The notes beneath the pieces are model-generated. The model saw only the letters and a program-made list of their open reading frames with translations, was not told where the DNA came from and did not search any database. A stretch of 64,000 nt of DNA from Catonia carolina (taxonomy: Eukaryota; Arthropoda; Insecta; Hemiptera; Achilidae): positions 95,954,748-96,018,747 of the forward strand of contig JAQMRL010000002.1 of the NCBI GenBank assembly GCA_035578175.1. The letters are read 5' to 3'. Positions 1 through 11,171 of the stretch are shown here, in pieces. Every line of letters starts with the position of its first letter. Within the stretch, counting starts at the first letter, position 1. The translations under genes and the position numbers were made by a program.

Positions 1-820
1 CGAATTAATCAAAACATACAAACTATTTCATTATTTACTATACTATTTCAAATATCAGAAAAGAAAGGAAGAATGTTGATTCTACTCCAGGAATAAGCAT
101 TTCAACACCTTGTAAAAATGGAAGGATTATATGGCTGTATTAAGAATGACTAAATGTTTTTGCCCATTCGGTTTGATACTATTGTCAACAGTATGGGTAG
201 AAGAGGGGCACAATTCACCCGCATTCCTCACAGATACTTATTTGGGTTGAACTGTATGTAGTTTTATTTAAAAAAGAATGAAACGGTTGGTTTTTTTTGT
301 ATCATTTAGTTCCTTTACGACTAAGTCATTTTAAACATTTCTGGAAGCTTTTTTTGGAGCTTAGATACTTTCACTGTAAGCTTTTCATCCCTCTCTGTTC
401 AGCTTTTTCTCTTCAAGAAATCCCTAAAGTCAGTAATCCATAATCTGTAGTCCTACTTGGTTCAGTTTCATAGTTTTCAATTAAACCAACTTTAAAAAAT
501 AAAATAAGGTAAAATTTTAATTATAGTATAAGGTATAATAAATCCAGTTTTTTCAAGATATTTTCAGATTTTTTAAATCATTTATTCAACATTTAGGGCT
601 GTATTATTTCTTAAAGATTTATTTGCTCAAATGATTGTCATCCTTACTTAATGTGTCTGTAGAATTTCAGTCATTGTTTCATGACTGAACCATCAATCTG
701 TTCTTTTCTTGAACAATTGGGCATATCTCTTCCTTGTAATTCTGTGATACTGTAATAGTGGATAATATGGCACCTACTTTATCCTTATTAGAGTAATATT
801 CCTAAAAAAAATAACAGGTT
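1..820. other. AT-rich flank, nothing recognised
   Basis: This stretch lies downstream of the receptor gene on the minus strand. It has no supported ORF, repeat or RNA gene. It could hold the 3' UTR or a further exon of the receptor, but no signal decides that. Confidence 0.4.
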
Positions 821-990
821 GTGCCAATGGCGTAGTGTTTAGCATGCTTGAGTATAAAGCAGAAGGCCTCAGATTCGATTCCTGTATTTTTTATCACATT
901 AAAACCCCTTATTCTATAACTCACAGTAGAAGCAAATGACCAAGCTGTTGGTCTTTTTGAATAAAAATGAAAAAAAAATAAAACATAAAG
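821..990 (+). mobile_element. tRNA-derived SINE, family 1
   Basis: The 5' part is tRNA-like, with an A-box region (tggcgtagtgtttagcatg) and a B-box region (agattcgattcctg). The tail reads aatgaccaagctgttgg and ends in A-rich sequence. The same head and tail recur near 10.1, 11.8, 17.5, 22.0, 24.7 and 48.1 kb. This copy lies antisense over the end of the receptor's last exon. It is diverged and is not a working tRNA gene. Confidence 0.75.
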
Positions 991-1154
991 AATATTGTCC
1001 ATTACCAGATCTGCAACCTCTCCCTATATAAAGAGTAGAATCATTTCCTGAAATTTCAGAGTTATTTGGGCCAAATCCTCCAGCTGTGTCGCCGAGACGA
1101 CCCATGTTACCAAGTGGACCACCGATTGTTTCTGAAGCACAACAGCAATAAAGG
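914..1154 (-). CDS. GPCR C-terminal tail exon (3' boundary uncertain)
   Basis: After the acceptor tatttgttgcag the first base completes the split codon AG|C (Ser), and the frame then reads LYCCCASETIGGPLGNMGRL. The three adjacent cysteines after helix 8 are typical palmitoylation sites in this receptor class. A Gly/Ser-rich tail continues to GRGCRSGNG. Two endings are possible. The frame may run to a TAG at 914-916, which makes the last 20 or so residues come from an antisense SINE, or it may splice at a weak donor after 1006 (CTG|GTAATG). No polyadenylation site can be assigned with confidence. The exon was chosen because only this acceptor keeps the frame from the TM7 exon. Confidence 0.6.
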
Positions 1155-4100
1155 CTGCAACAAATATAATAATCTTTAATTTGTGAATTAATGGTTTCAC
1201 CAAATTATCTTTTATATTTCATAAAAACTGCTTGAACCAATATATTCAAAATAAAAGGCTACATGCTCTAGCTGATATTGTATTGATGATATGAATTTTA
1301 TAAATTAATTTTTTCATCTTTCTGAACATTGTTTAGTTTATATGTGCAGTGTATATTTAATTAGTACATTATAATATAATGATATATCATATTTTATATT
1401 AAAATGTAATTTCAGTTCAGTCTATCAGCATCCTTACTGAAATAATATTATCAGAACAAAAAAACTGTTCTCTGAAACAAAACATAATTTAATATCGTAC
1501 CATGATACAATTTACAATACATAGAGAGAAGTTTTGCATAGGAAAGAAATTTTATCTGATTATCTATATTAGTTAATTTATTAACTATAAAAATGATTAA
1601 TTGTTTAACATACAAATTTAAGGCTAATACAGATACAGATTCTAAAGTGCACACTTGAATGTACATTTGAGGAGTGCATTGAAGATAGAATGTATGTGGG
1701 TGCTACTTCTAATAGTCAAGTGACAAGTGAAATAGAATGTAGGGTCTAAACTATTTCAGTTTTCTCATATCACTTCATGCACTTACATGTGTGATGTTGA
1801 AAGCGATTTTAATTTGTTGAACATATTGTTTTGTGATTATTAGTTCTGTGTGAAACTATTTGCTATTAAGAAGTAGAAATTAAATTAGAAAAGTTTCAAA
1901 AGCTTATATGTATACCCTTTGTGGAAAACACAAGTATAGTGTGGAAGGAGATCATTTTAAAGTTTTATCAAATCTTGGTTCTGCTAGTTTTAAAGTATGA
2001 TACAAAGTGTTGGACCCTGACTGCTCAGCAGTTATCCAGAATTGCGATTGCTTAGATAAGATTGTTAAGACTTTTAGCAGGATATCGATTGATGGACCAT
2101 AAAACGTATTAAAATATTAGACATTTACCAAGGATGTTATCAAATTGTCTGAAAACACAGACAAGAGTGGTATAGTAATTTGTTGTGGATGCCAGATGAT
2201 CAAATACCCGAACAGGTATTTACTTACAAATCAACCAGACAACATTACACTGGACGATCTCAGAAGAGATGGGAATACAATCTTCCTTAAAAAATTACAG
2301 ATTACTAAGTTGGAACAGGCCAAGAGGTTTAATCAATATTGTTTATGATTGCTATTTACTATTTTATACTAGTCCTCTGTTTAACTAATTTAACATAGAA
2401 AATCATCAAAATTTTGATTGAGTTCATGATAGAACTCAATGAGCTTGACAGAAAAATAAATGCACATAATTTCCCAATTAATTACTGTAATAAATATTTT
2501 AAAAATGCTGCACATCAAAAATTAGTTGATCTCTGATGAAACCATATTTTCTGATTGCAAATAAATCTTTTGTGATCAATATGAACCCAATTTAAGGATG
2601 TTTTAGAAAAGAATTTCAAAAGGTTGAAGAAATTAATAGTCTGTGGCTGGGTAGACAGTACTTGCAAACCTGCACGATGGTTCTTTGACTATTACACAAG
2701 ATTGAAGGTTTATCTGATGAAGTCTTCTAAATGATCATTATTACAATTTTATGTCTAAATTTATTCTGTCGTAACAACAATTTCTTTGCCTAAATTTTTG
2801 TATACGTTTTTCTTTCCTGTTTTCTATAAAATTACAGCAGTTTGTTTTGTATTGTAGTGACATTTTGAAGTTACAAGACTATAAAACAGAAACTATGAGT
2901 CTAGTTGCTGTTCTGTCATTACTCCTAAATTAAGAGTGCAGAGAACTAAAACTACTTTGAGTTGAAAACAGGAGTGCACTTCCTGGTGTTCAAGAGTGGG
3001 CATTCTGGAGTGCGCTCAACAATGTTTGTTGACTCTAGAACCCTGTAAGGGCCCTAGGGTCTACAGGATGTGCTATTGGTGTATCTATTTTTCACTCTTC
3101 ACTATGCAAGAGCTCTGACAATTGCACACTAACCTGATCTGTGAGCCGTAAGTGATTTCGCTTCATTCATGGTTTTATTTTACATAACTGTTGTCATGAG
3201 TAATGTGACATGCCAAATGAATGATAATTGCCCACCATAAAATCTTTTTATGGAAATTACTAATTTTATTTGATATTAACTTCATATTTGTTGTATTGTA
3301 TGGTAGTATCTACTTTTGTTTAGCAGATAATTTATTTTTAACCACATAAAATATTAAGCTTGTGACAATTCTGCTTGTTCAAGGAAAATCAATTATTTTT
3401 AAAATACACCATAATGTAATAATATTTAAAATGAGTTACTGTAATTTAATGAATTTACCTGTGGCATTTGTAGCACTTAAAAACACCAATAAATGCTTGT
3501 CGAAACTTGCGATTCATAAAACAATAAGTGATAGGATTACAGCATGAACTGATAAATGCTAATATCTGAACCAGATGCATATATCTTCCAAGATAACTAC
3601 GGAAAAAATCTGGACTGAATAAATATATTGTATTTAAAATATGAAGAGGAGCCCAGCAAATGAAAAATTCTCCTATCACTACAAATAACATTCTTATAAC
3701 CTGCAAAAAATAATTTAAAAAATATATTAATGAAAAAAGAAAAATAATGTACAAAAAATGTATTTCATTGTAATGGTCTTTACAGTAAAAATACAAAATA
3801 CATGTTTAAGATAGGAGTTAAAATTGTCATCTTGAAACTTCATTATTTCCATTTTCACTGTGCTACACATATCCACCTGTCAGCAAATAAGCATAATGAA
3901 TAAACTCTGAACTTGTACAGCTTGTGTTATTTTTCCATCTTTAAAAATAATACTAAAATGCGTCAGTATTTTATTTTCATGTATGCATCATTTTATGATA
4001 GCAACAGGATTGTTATGATCTCATCTTATGAACAGCAGCTGAGTATCATAAATACAATTCTCTACATTTTTAGACACACAGCATCACTCTTTCTAAAACT

Positions 4101-7100
4101 AAAATGCTGTATAATACTTCTTTTTATTGGATTACTCACTCAGAGTTGGTATATTATTTTACAAGAAAACTGCATTAAATAAACAAACACGGTAAGCCCT
4201 ATATTTTAGACTGAAATTCAATTCAATTATTTCTTTATTAACTTTTATCTGAGAAGTATTTTATTTCAAAAAATTTTCATAATATTTCTTGTCTTTCCTG
4301 TTTTATTATTTATTTTTTAATAGTAATAATAGAATTATTTATGTTTCACAATGCCAATAAATCAAAATAAACATTTTATATAAAAAATGTTTATTTTGAT
4401 TATAATTTTTTATAATTATTTATTCTTTTAAATTTTTTTATAATTCTATGACAAAACAGATTTTACAATTAATTATTGTCATTTTATGCTGTTTTTATGA
4501 ATATGATTTGCATAATTGTATTTGTGATCTTGAGCCAGTCAACACTAGCATAAGTCAATTTGTCTGCCAGTGCCACCCATACAAACAAACTAAAAACAGG
4601 ACTTTATAAAATATTAAAAACAAATTCAACATCGCAGGAATGTTTATACAGTATAGCCTAATACTGTTGTAATAATTCTAAAAACCCAAATATAAGAAGA
4701 GAGTTTTTATAAAAATAAAAGTTCTAAATTTGAGGGAGTCATCTTTTATCCCCATATGAAGAGATCACAAAAGTATTAGTTTTGTCCAGCCCAGCATTTT
4801 CCTGCTGATTATGATGAACATTTAATAAAATACCAATGATAAAGGAATAAGGTTCCTGTTTCCAATTTGGGGAAATGAATATTGATGGCATGGAATAATA
4901 GTTCTTCAAAATGAAGGGATTTAAACAGTGCTATCTATGTATCTAATTCTATGCGTGGCATTGTGAACAAAAAATTGACAAATCCCGCAAGATTGTATTG
5001 TTGGTGAGCAATCTAAATTCAATAGATGCTAAAGAGGAGGGTAGTATCTAATGAATGTGTTGAGAGTATTTGATAAAGATTTTGAATAATTACAATTATT
5101 TAAGTGATTAGTTAGCATCATAGCAGCAGAATCATAGCAGTTTGTAACAAACTGTTAATATTCTTTTTTTCTCACTGCTTTCCTTTTCTTTTTTCTTTAA
5201 TTTCTTACAAGAACTTTCACGATGCATTTCATCAGGACAAAACTAATACTTTTGAGATCTTTTGATATGGGGATAAAAGATGACTCCCTCAAATTTAGAA
5301 CAATTCATTTAGAATAATTCAGTACAGTCTGAATTCAAACTTTGACAAAGGAAGATGTATTCTTTACAATATTACCAGAACCTTTATGATATTACTTGAT
5401 GAAATGCATCATGAAAGTACTCAGAAATTAAAGAAAAAAGAAAAGGAAAGCAGTGAGAAAAGGTGAAAATTGAAAGTTTTTTAAATAACTCATTAATATT
5501 TTGAATAATGTTGTAATTGCAAATGGCCAAAATACAAAATTAAAATTTTTCAAACTTTATAAAATAAATAGGCTAGTTTATTTTTTAAACTTTGTTATTA
5601 AAATGATTGTAGTGTTGTATTTTTATTCCTAATATATGTTGCAATCTGTTCAATAAGAACAAGTAACCCCATGACCCTTAGAGAGAGGATGATTTGCATG
5701 AAATGTAGTATTGTACAGACTCAGACCAACTACTTGTAAGAGGGTATGGTTAATTGAACCCCTACCGGTAAAATACATCTGTAACCACTTTTTAGTGTTC
5801 TAATGTATATAAAAATAACTACCTTTACTAGGATTTGAACCATGGAACCTTGGTCTCCAAAAATCAGCTGTTAAACAGCTGACTCACAGCAATGACTTTA
5901 CCACTAGACCAATTGGTGGTGGGCTAAGTATAGTTTAATGGATCAGAATTTACAACGAATTCTTCTTTTACTTCGTCTGCATGTAATCTGTATGCAATCT
6001 GCATGTAAGTATTGTTGTTTAGGTCATCAGCCGAAAGGCTGGTTTGAACCTGTAGAGGTTTTACTAAGTAAAACGAGGAGTGAGGTGGTTTACGATTGCC
6101 TTCCTCACTGAGTGGAAAAGTATGCTTATCAGCATGCCAGGCCCTCCGAAAAGCACATATTTTCTACTCTGCAAATGACACCTTCACTTTATTCACCACA
6201 GGGTCTGGCTGTATAATGAAATTCATTACTTTCAGAGGAGATAACTCTGATTAGTGTCTTTTACACCTCTACCTCTTCTGTTCTTAAATGATTCAGTCAC
6301 TTAATTGGCTGACCATGTGATAAGAAACAGAACTATTTATTTTAGCCCTGCAACGAATAGAGTGAGTGTTGTACAATGTAAGTAACAATGTAAGTATTGT
6401 CCATTAATATTTTACGTATTTTTTCAGTCATGGTTTTTTAATCTACTAAAGTAATATTTTCAAATTTAAAAAATTTTTAGGGACATAACATTAGGGGTTA
6501 TCTTATAATCTGAGACATATTATTACAGGATGTACATTACTAATTAATTTGTGAGCCTACTATTTAATTAATTTCAGAAAAACTAGCACCTACCATTATA
6601 GGGTCTAATAATAATGTTAATGAGCATATTAAATATTTATAATTTTCATACAAGAAGAATTTTTTGTGATTATGGTACCAAAATAAAACACAACATAATA
6701 CAGTCTGAAGAAGAGTTCAAATTATGTTGTGCAGAATCATATTTCAGAATCAATTACACTATGTAATAATATACTAAGTTCATTTCATTATTAACTAATC
6801 TGGGTAAGTAACATAATAATAAATAAATATAATATCTGGTAATATCTGACGTAGTTGTGTAATAATGCTGTGTTAATTCCATGTTCAGAAGTTTAATCAA
6901 AGATATTTGGTTTAACAGTTGTACAATTTATTAACTGAGTAATTTTAAATGCTCAAATTTTATTCTAGAAACATTAATATCAATATTGCTGAGGATACAT
7001 AAAAAACTATTTACCTTAACGTTAAAATGTCAAAATTCAGTTACCTAATGAATAATAGCAAAATTAATTTATCCGAAAATAGTGACCTTCAAACTTTGCT

Positions 7101-10100
7101 TTCATGACCAGTTGTTAATACAGAACTTTTAATGAATGACTCAGTTGGGAATTAAAGAATTCTCTATAAATATTAAAATTTTTATTAGATTAATACACTG
7201 TGATAAAAAAAACATTAAACAAATTACAAGGTAAATAAATATTGTTTCATTTTTTAAAATGTATTGTTGCATAAACTGGTAAGGTTATTTAGCTGGGGTT
7301 TAAAAAATGACATTAGGAAACAAACCGTTGCTAAAATCAACCTAACCTTCAACTAAACCGTTTAATGTATGGATGACTATGATTAACCAATAAAATAAAG
7401 AAGTTATTGATTTTTATGAATTACATATTGTTATGGAAATTGTCTACATACCTTTTTCTTTGCTTCAATACTTTTATCCATGTAATTTGAGCGAATAGCA
7501 TGTCTTGTGAATGTATATGTAGCTTCATTTTCAGATGCTGAGTTATATGATACATTTATATTATTTTCATCAATCAAAGATTCTGGTTGTAATGTATCAT
7601 TACTGCTGGCTACAAGTGGTATCGCCAACTGAGGTGATTGTCTTCCTTGATTTATTCCACGTGCCAGTTTTACCTGAAAGGATTAGTAATTTTTTGAAAA
7701 ATTGCTATTTTTAAATTCTTTACAATTTGATGTTTATAAATAATATCTTACTTCATTTTTTCATAAAAAGTACTTATTGAAATAATTTTTGAGAGTTTTT
7801 ATATCTGTAGTTTCTTACTAATACATAAATACAGTGTAACCTGCGAAATTGACCACCTATGTAAGATTACCACTCTAAAGAGCACAATTTACTACTTGTG
7901 CGTTATTTTGCACCTTTCTAAGTTGATCAGATTATAAACATGTATAAAATATCTATTATACTGTGAATAGTTAAACAAGATAATAATGACAATTACCATG
8001 AAAACACCTCAAATGCCTAAAAATTTCTAATACAGTAAAGTTGTACTGTACCTAATACAGTAATTGGCGCATGTAGCCATAGAGTTGTGATCATACTTTC
8101 TTCACCCCTTGCCTACATGTTCAAGTAACTTACGAACAATGTGAGAGAAAATGAGTGAATTGTTTATTTATTTTTCTTGATAAGAAGGAAAAAATGTTTA
8201 CAAAATCTGCGGTCATAGGAAATACTCAGTATAGTCATGAGTTTGCCTTTGTTTGCAACGAGGGGTAAAGGAGGAAAAGAATCAGTGCGCATGCACGACT
8301 GCTTTAATTTCAGTGCAGCAAACACAACAACTTATAATATACCCATAGCATAAACAGTATATCCCGTAACCTTTTGTAGGTTAACTGTACGAATATAACT
8401 GTTTGTTACCGTAAACAGAAATGTTAGTTACTCGAAAACGTGGGCAGACTATTCACAGTGCTGAACGAAATCTAATATGCAGTGTAATAAAATGCTGTGA
8501 AGTTGAAGCTAAACCAAAATGCCTTTCCCTGCCTCTTAACAAAAGCCACAAGTGAGTGGCTACCTACTGTGATGTTTCTCTTTCCACAATTCAAAAAATA
8601 AAGAAGGAAATTAAAGACGTGAAGAAGCTACTCTTCAACAGTTTTGTTGATACCTGGTAAAAAAAGGAAATGGTTAGGTAGGTACTAGTGAGATTGATAG
8701 TGACGATGCCAGTGACAGCGATAGTAAAGAAGGCGATTCATTCATAGAAAATTTTGTTCTAATGGAATAAGGTAGCTGGTAATTACAGTAAATCAAACAT
8801 TTCTAGTCATGTAATTAAGCTATAGGCAATATTACAGGTCACATTTATTTCTTACAAATTTTATGAAGAATACAATTTCTTGGAATAAACCACAGCTTAC
8901 AAAATGTATGTAGAAACTGTACGGTAGTGAAATGTACGAGTAGTGTCTCACTGATGAGGTTGGCAGTACTGTCAAATTTTCACTTTCCTTACTCACAACC
9001 CATCCATGTGCAAAAGGCAATCTCGTGACTTTAGTATCTATTTTTATAACTATTCGAGTTGATGCGCCAATTCAGTTTGGTCATACTATACTGTACTGCA
9101 TTTAACTACTACTGCAAGACTTTCTTAGAAATTTGTACGCATTTAATTGTTCTAATTCTGTTAGTGTCAGTCCTAATATTAGCTGTGTGATGTTCTGATG
9201 TGACTTCGTTCATACATTGTATATCAATCAGTAAACATTTAACATTAAGTCAACTACAACTTGCAGAGAAGTTTCATGTGTCAAAGACAACAATAGTGAA
9301 CAAATAAAAGAATAAAAAATTAATTTTGAGAAATGTAAGTACAGATATCAGATGAATTAATGTCCCATAGCCGAGCGAGTGAGAGGGAGATATGTGGCAT
9401 TACTATGCATGCACCCGAAGGTCTTTACCGTTATAATCCATATCTGAAAACATACTATTTTACAGTCGTTATCTTGCTTGTTAGTTTACTGCATAGATAA
9501 ACGCTTGCTCACAACAATGAGTAAAATTATACGTTATTGGAATGGTGCGTATGGCTTGTGCGAGTGAGAGTATTATGCATTCTCTCACTCCCACGGCTAG
9601 GGGACTTTAGTTCATCTGAATACTGTACCAATACTGTGATTATGAAAGCAAACGCAAGCTAAGGAAGAAAACTAATGGTCTTCCAGAGTTCTAATTCAAG
9701 CTATTGCTACAGAAAATTTTCCTATAACAGTATTACAATTTTCTGTATAAAATTTCTGGGTCAATATGTGGCATGTTTTAATTTATAGTCCTTACAAATT
9801 GATCACCCTTTGTATGTTGACTACCTTCATATGTTGAACACTTTTGTTGGAACCGTGGATAGTCAACATAGACAGTTACACTTCTGTGCTTCAAATCTCA
9901 AAACACATTCCTTATTGTATTATTGATCACATGTAATCTACTGTTTCTCTTCCTGAATTCTTAAGCCATGTTTTTGACTAAATGCAAAAGTGAAAACTAA
10001 CAATGAAATTTAATGCAAAATTTTGTGGCTTTGAAACTTCTAATTTAACTGTCCATAGTTTACTATTCATGTGAATCTGATGGTTACAAATTAAATTTAA

Positions 10101-10846
10101 AAAAAAAATTGTCAATATTAAAAGAAAAGAATATATTTGGTCCCCTCCGTAGCATAGTGGTTAGCGTGTTAGCCTACCACACAGAGGTCTAGGGTTTGAT
10201 TTCCGGCCAGGGCAGGGTCTTGAAATTTTCACAAGTCAAAACCCACAGTTACAGTATCATAATTCACCATAGTTGCTAATCACCAAGCAGTTGATGCGAC
10301 TTTTAATAAATAAATTTTAAAAAAGGAGATATTTAAAAAATAGGCGTACAAAATTTTTTTCATATTTTTCATTATTACAATAAGATGAAAAAAAAGCTAT
10401 AGTTAAATTACACATCTTCGATCTCTATCATGGTCATCGTCGTTTTCAGCTTCAAGAACTTCATTTTTCAAGATTTTAACTAATACAGTCAAGTTTAGTT
10501 TTATTTTATGTTCATAGTTTAGTCTTTTTTGAAACACACAACTGAGTTTGGTTTAAAATTTATTAAGGATGTTATTACACAGATTTTCATCATATTTGCT
10601 TAAAGTTTATAATTACATTAAAAAAAAACTGATTACAAAAGAATTACAGTTAAAAAAAAATTACACATACCTTGAAAAAACACAATTTGACAGTACTTTT
10701 TGGCTTTTCAGTAGAATTCAAATTTCTTGTAATTTGAGGATGAGGAGGTAATAGTCTATGCTGACGTAACGATGTATTTGAAAGATTGTTGTTAGTTGAA
10801 ACTGGTGATTTATTTAAAACTGCTGAGCTACTACTTGTCCCTTCCA
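914..10846 (-). CDS. CCK/sulfakinin-receptor-like class A GPCR gene, 3' half (four exons)
   Basis: Four minus-strand exons join with matching splice phases: 10846-10671 (enters phase 1, leaves phase 0), 7673-7452 (0 to 0), 3700-3459 (leaves after two bases of a codon) and 1154 downward. The product is a long third intracellular loop, TM6 with the CWAPL motif, TM7 with NPITY, and a cysteine-rich tail. The run EAKKK-VIRM across the 7452/3700 junction followed by SSCCNPITYCFMN resembles insect sulfakinin receptors and vertebrate cholecystokinin receptors, which couple peptide binding to G proteins at the plasma membrane. This family assignment comes from memory of those motifs, not from a search. 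Introns are 2,997, 3,751 and 2,304 bp and full of repeats. TM1-TM5 exons were not found. Another peptide GPCR of the same branch is possible. Confidence 0.72.
1155..2135. other. Receptor intron, AT-rich, nothing recognised
   Basis: This is part of the intron between the TM7 exon and the tail exon. I see no motif, repeat boundary or coding signal. Confidence 0.4.
2140..2350 (+). mobile_element. Decayed LINE 3' relic, probable
   Basis: In one frame the sequence reads DDQIPEQVFTYKS followed by SQKRWEYN. This recalls the C-terminal block of RTE-like retrotransposons (usually IPKQ..YKP.GKR..GRPRKRW). The frame then breaks. No poly(A) tail or target-site duplication was seen. A 67-codon ORF here is in another frame and is not a host gene. 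Confidence 0.35.
2360..3458. other. Receptor intron, AT-rich, nothing recognised
   Basis: This is the donor-side part of the last intron. It contains a short imperfect palindrome near 3,036-3,063 (tagaaccct and agggtcta arms) and otherwise nothing I can assign. Confidence 0.35.
3459..3700 (-). CDS. GPCR exon: TM6, extracellular loop 3 and TM7
   Basis: This 242-bp exon follows the acceptor attttttgcag and ends at the donor CACAG|GTAAAT. It encodes TM6 (LFVVIGEFFICWAPLHIL, with the CWxP toggle motif), a short third extracellular loop, and TM7 (LVQILAFISSCCNPITYCF, with the NPxxY-type motif as NPITY). MNRKFRQAF follows as the start of amphipathic helix 8. The SSCCNPITYCFMN block is close to what I recall for insect sulfakinin/CCK-like receptors. 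All key TM6/TM7 residues are present and there is no stop until the intron is entered. This is the strongest single piece of evidence for a functional host gene in the window. Confidence 0.85.
3701..4340. other. Receptor intron, AT-rich, nothing recognised
   Basis: This is the acceptor side of the 3,751-bp intron. An 89-codon plus-strand ORF at 3913-4182 shows no known motif and has AT-rich codon content like the surrounding non-coding DNA, so it is not called as a gene. Confidence 0.35.
4361..4402. repeat. Near-perfect palindrome
   Basis: Arms of about 18 bases (aatcaaaataaacatttt and its reverse complement) flank a spacer of a few bases. It would form a stable AT hairpin or cruciform. It lies inside a receptor intron and has no visible link to a larger element. 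Confidence 0.8.
4721..5457. repeat. Interleaved inverted repeats (A, B, A', B')
   Basis: Block A (4721-4787) is the near-exact reverse complement of A' (5235-5301). Block B (5171-5234) is the near-exact reverse complement of B' (5397-5457). B and A' abut at 5234/5235, so the middle 131 bases are an inverted copy of A followed by B'. The layout suggests that an inverted duplicate was placed between the two halves of an original A-B' segment. There is no coding sequence in it, and it lies in the receptor intron. Confidence 0.85.
5664..5930 (-). mobile_element. tRNA-derived SINE, family D
   Basis: Read on the minus strand it begins with an A-box-like ggtctagtggtaaagtc and a B-box-like ggttcaaatcctag, followed by a body with ggtggttacag and accctcttacaa. 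A second copy in the other orientation lies at about 56.76-56.99 kb. Clear TSDs were not seen. The tRNA-like head supports an RNA polymerase III SINE. Confidence 0.65.
6003..6400 (+). mobile_element. Dispersed repeat E, copy 1, with TSD
   Basis: The body starts gttgttgtttagg, has the hairpin cagccgaaaggctg, a B-box-like ggtttgaacct, and the conserved block gagtggaaaagtatgctt. The 13-base string atgtaagtattgt occurs at 6003-6015 and 6388-6400 as a target-site duplication. That implies insertion by a staggered-cut, SINE-like route. There is no ORF. It lies in the receptor intron, sense to the plus strand. Confidence 0.85.
6401..7451. other. Receptor intron, AT-rich, nothing recognised
   Basis: No repeat boundary, RNA gene or coding exon could be recognised between repeat E copy 1 and the donor at 7451. 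Confidence 0.35.
7452..7673 (-). CDS. GPCR exon, second part of intracellular loop 3
   Basis: This 222-bp exon is exactly 74 codons, phase 0 at both ends. Its acceptor is ctaatcctttcag and its donor is AAAAAG|GTATGTAG. It opens with VKLARGINQGRQSP and closes with MDKSIEAKKK. The basic closing run is what precedes TM6 in CCK-type receptors, and it joins directly to VIRML in the next exon, matching the family pattern AKKRVIRML. The middle is acidic and polar with no membrane segment. The sequence is open across the whole exon, although the track start at a TTG codon lies inside it. Confidence 0.7.
7838..9890 (+). mobile_element. Degenerate Tc1/pogo-like DNA transposon
   Basis: The ends are imperfect inverted repeats: cagtgtaacctgcgaa on the left against aagtgtaactgtctat read inward from the right. 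Both continue into ttgaccacc/ttgactatcc motifs. Inside, a short plus-strand frame from 8421 encodes a helix-turn-helix-like N-terminus (SAERNLICSVIKCC, then an in-frame stop, then DVSLSTIQKIKKEI). A Ser/Asp-rich C-terminal relic lies near 8,690-8,770. The catalytic domain is missing, so it cannot be autonomous. A 284-bp MITE is nested within it. The right end and TSD are degraded, so the exact right boundary is uncertain. Confidence 0.5.
9342..9625. mobile_element. MITE with ~46-bp terminal inverted repeats, TA target
   Basis: The left end CAGATATCAGATGAATTAAT and the right end, read inward as CAGTATTCAGATGAACTAAA, continue as matching arms through tcccatagccg/tcccctagccg and gagtgagag. A TA dinucleotide flanks each end (9340-9341 and 9626-9627), as for Tc1/mariner elements. 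It has no coding capacity. It sits inside the older transposon at 7.8-9.9 kb and so is the younger insertion. Confidence 0.85.
10139..10325 (+). mobile_element. tRNA-derived SINE, family 1 (full-length copy)
   Basis: This is the clearest member of family 1. The tRNA-like head has A box tagcatagtggttagcg and B box gggtttgatttcc. It is followed by ggcagggtcttgaaattttc, aaaacccacagttacag, the tail ctaatcaccaagcagttgat and gcgactttta, then A-rich DNA. It lies in the receptor's 2,997-bp intron. Confidence 0.8.
10671..10846 (-). CDS. GPCR exon, first part of intracellular loop 3 (predicted)
   Basis: This 176-bp stop-free segment has a strong acceptor (a run of T then gtttcag) and a strong donor (AAG|GTATGTG). 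It starts with two bases that complete a split codon and then encodes 58 residues. They are rich in Ser, Asn and Thr (SSSSAVLNKSPVSTNNN), basic near the end and without a membrane segment, as expected for a disordered cytoplasmic loop. It leaves in phase 0, which fits the exon at 7673-7452. No conserved motif proves membership, so phase, strand and order carry the case. It could instead belong to an unrelated gene or be a chance splice-like ORF. Confidence 0.5.
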
Positions 10847-11171
10847 CTGAAACAAAAAAAAAGAGTATGTATTATACTGCTGTTGCATTATTCAGGTGAC
10901 GAGTGATATAGGTATTTAATATGTTAAACAATGTAGTGTAACAACTGACAACTATGTCACTTGTTATTAAGTTAAGCTTGTTATTAAGTTAATTAAATGA
11001 TTCTTAGGATAAAAGAAGTTGACAATAACGTGTTAGAATTATCTTACTGTATCATCTTTAAGTAAAAAAGAATATAATATGTCACATCACGCTAAATATC
11101 TAATGGATGTTTTTAAGCTGTAAGATGAGTGAAAATAATTCTAAATTACCCCCCACTACTTTACTCTCAAT
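10847..11171. other. Possible receptor intron, nothing recognised
   Basis: This stretch lies upstream (minus strand) of the first predicted receptor exon. No TM5 exon was found in it. Confidence 0.3.

Noticed and set aside
10650..10847. Reading the 65-codon ORF here as a separate small gene
   Set aside because: Strong acceptor and donor sites lie within it, and its phase fits the receptor exon chain, so an exon is the simpler view. The last codons (VCVIFF) are intron.
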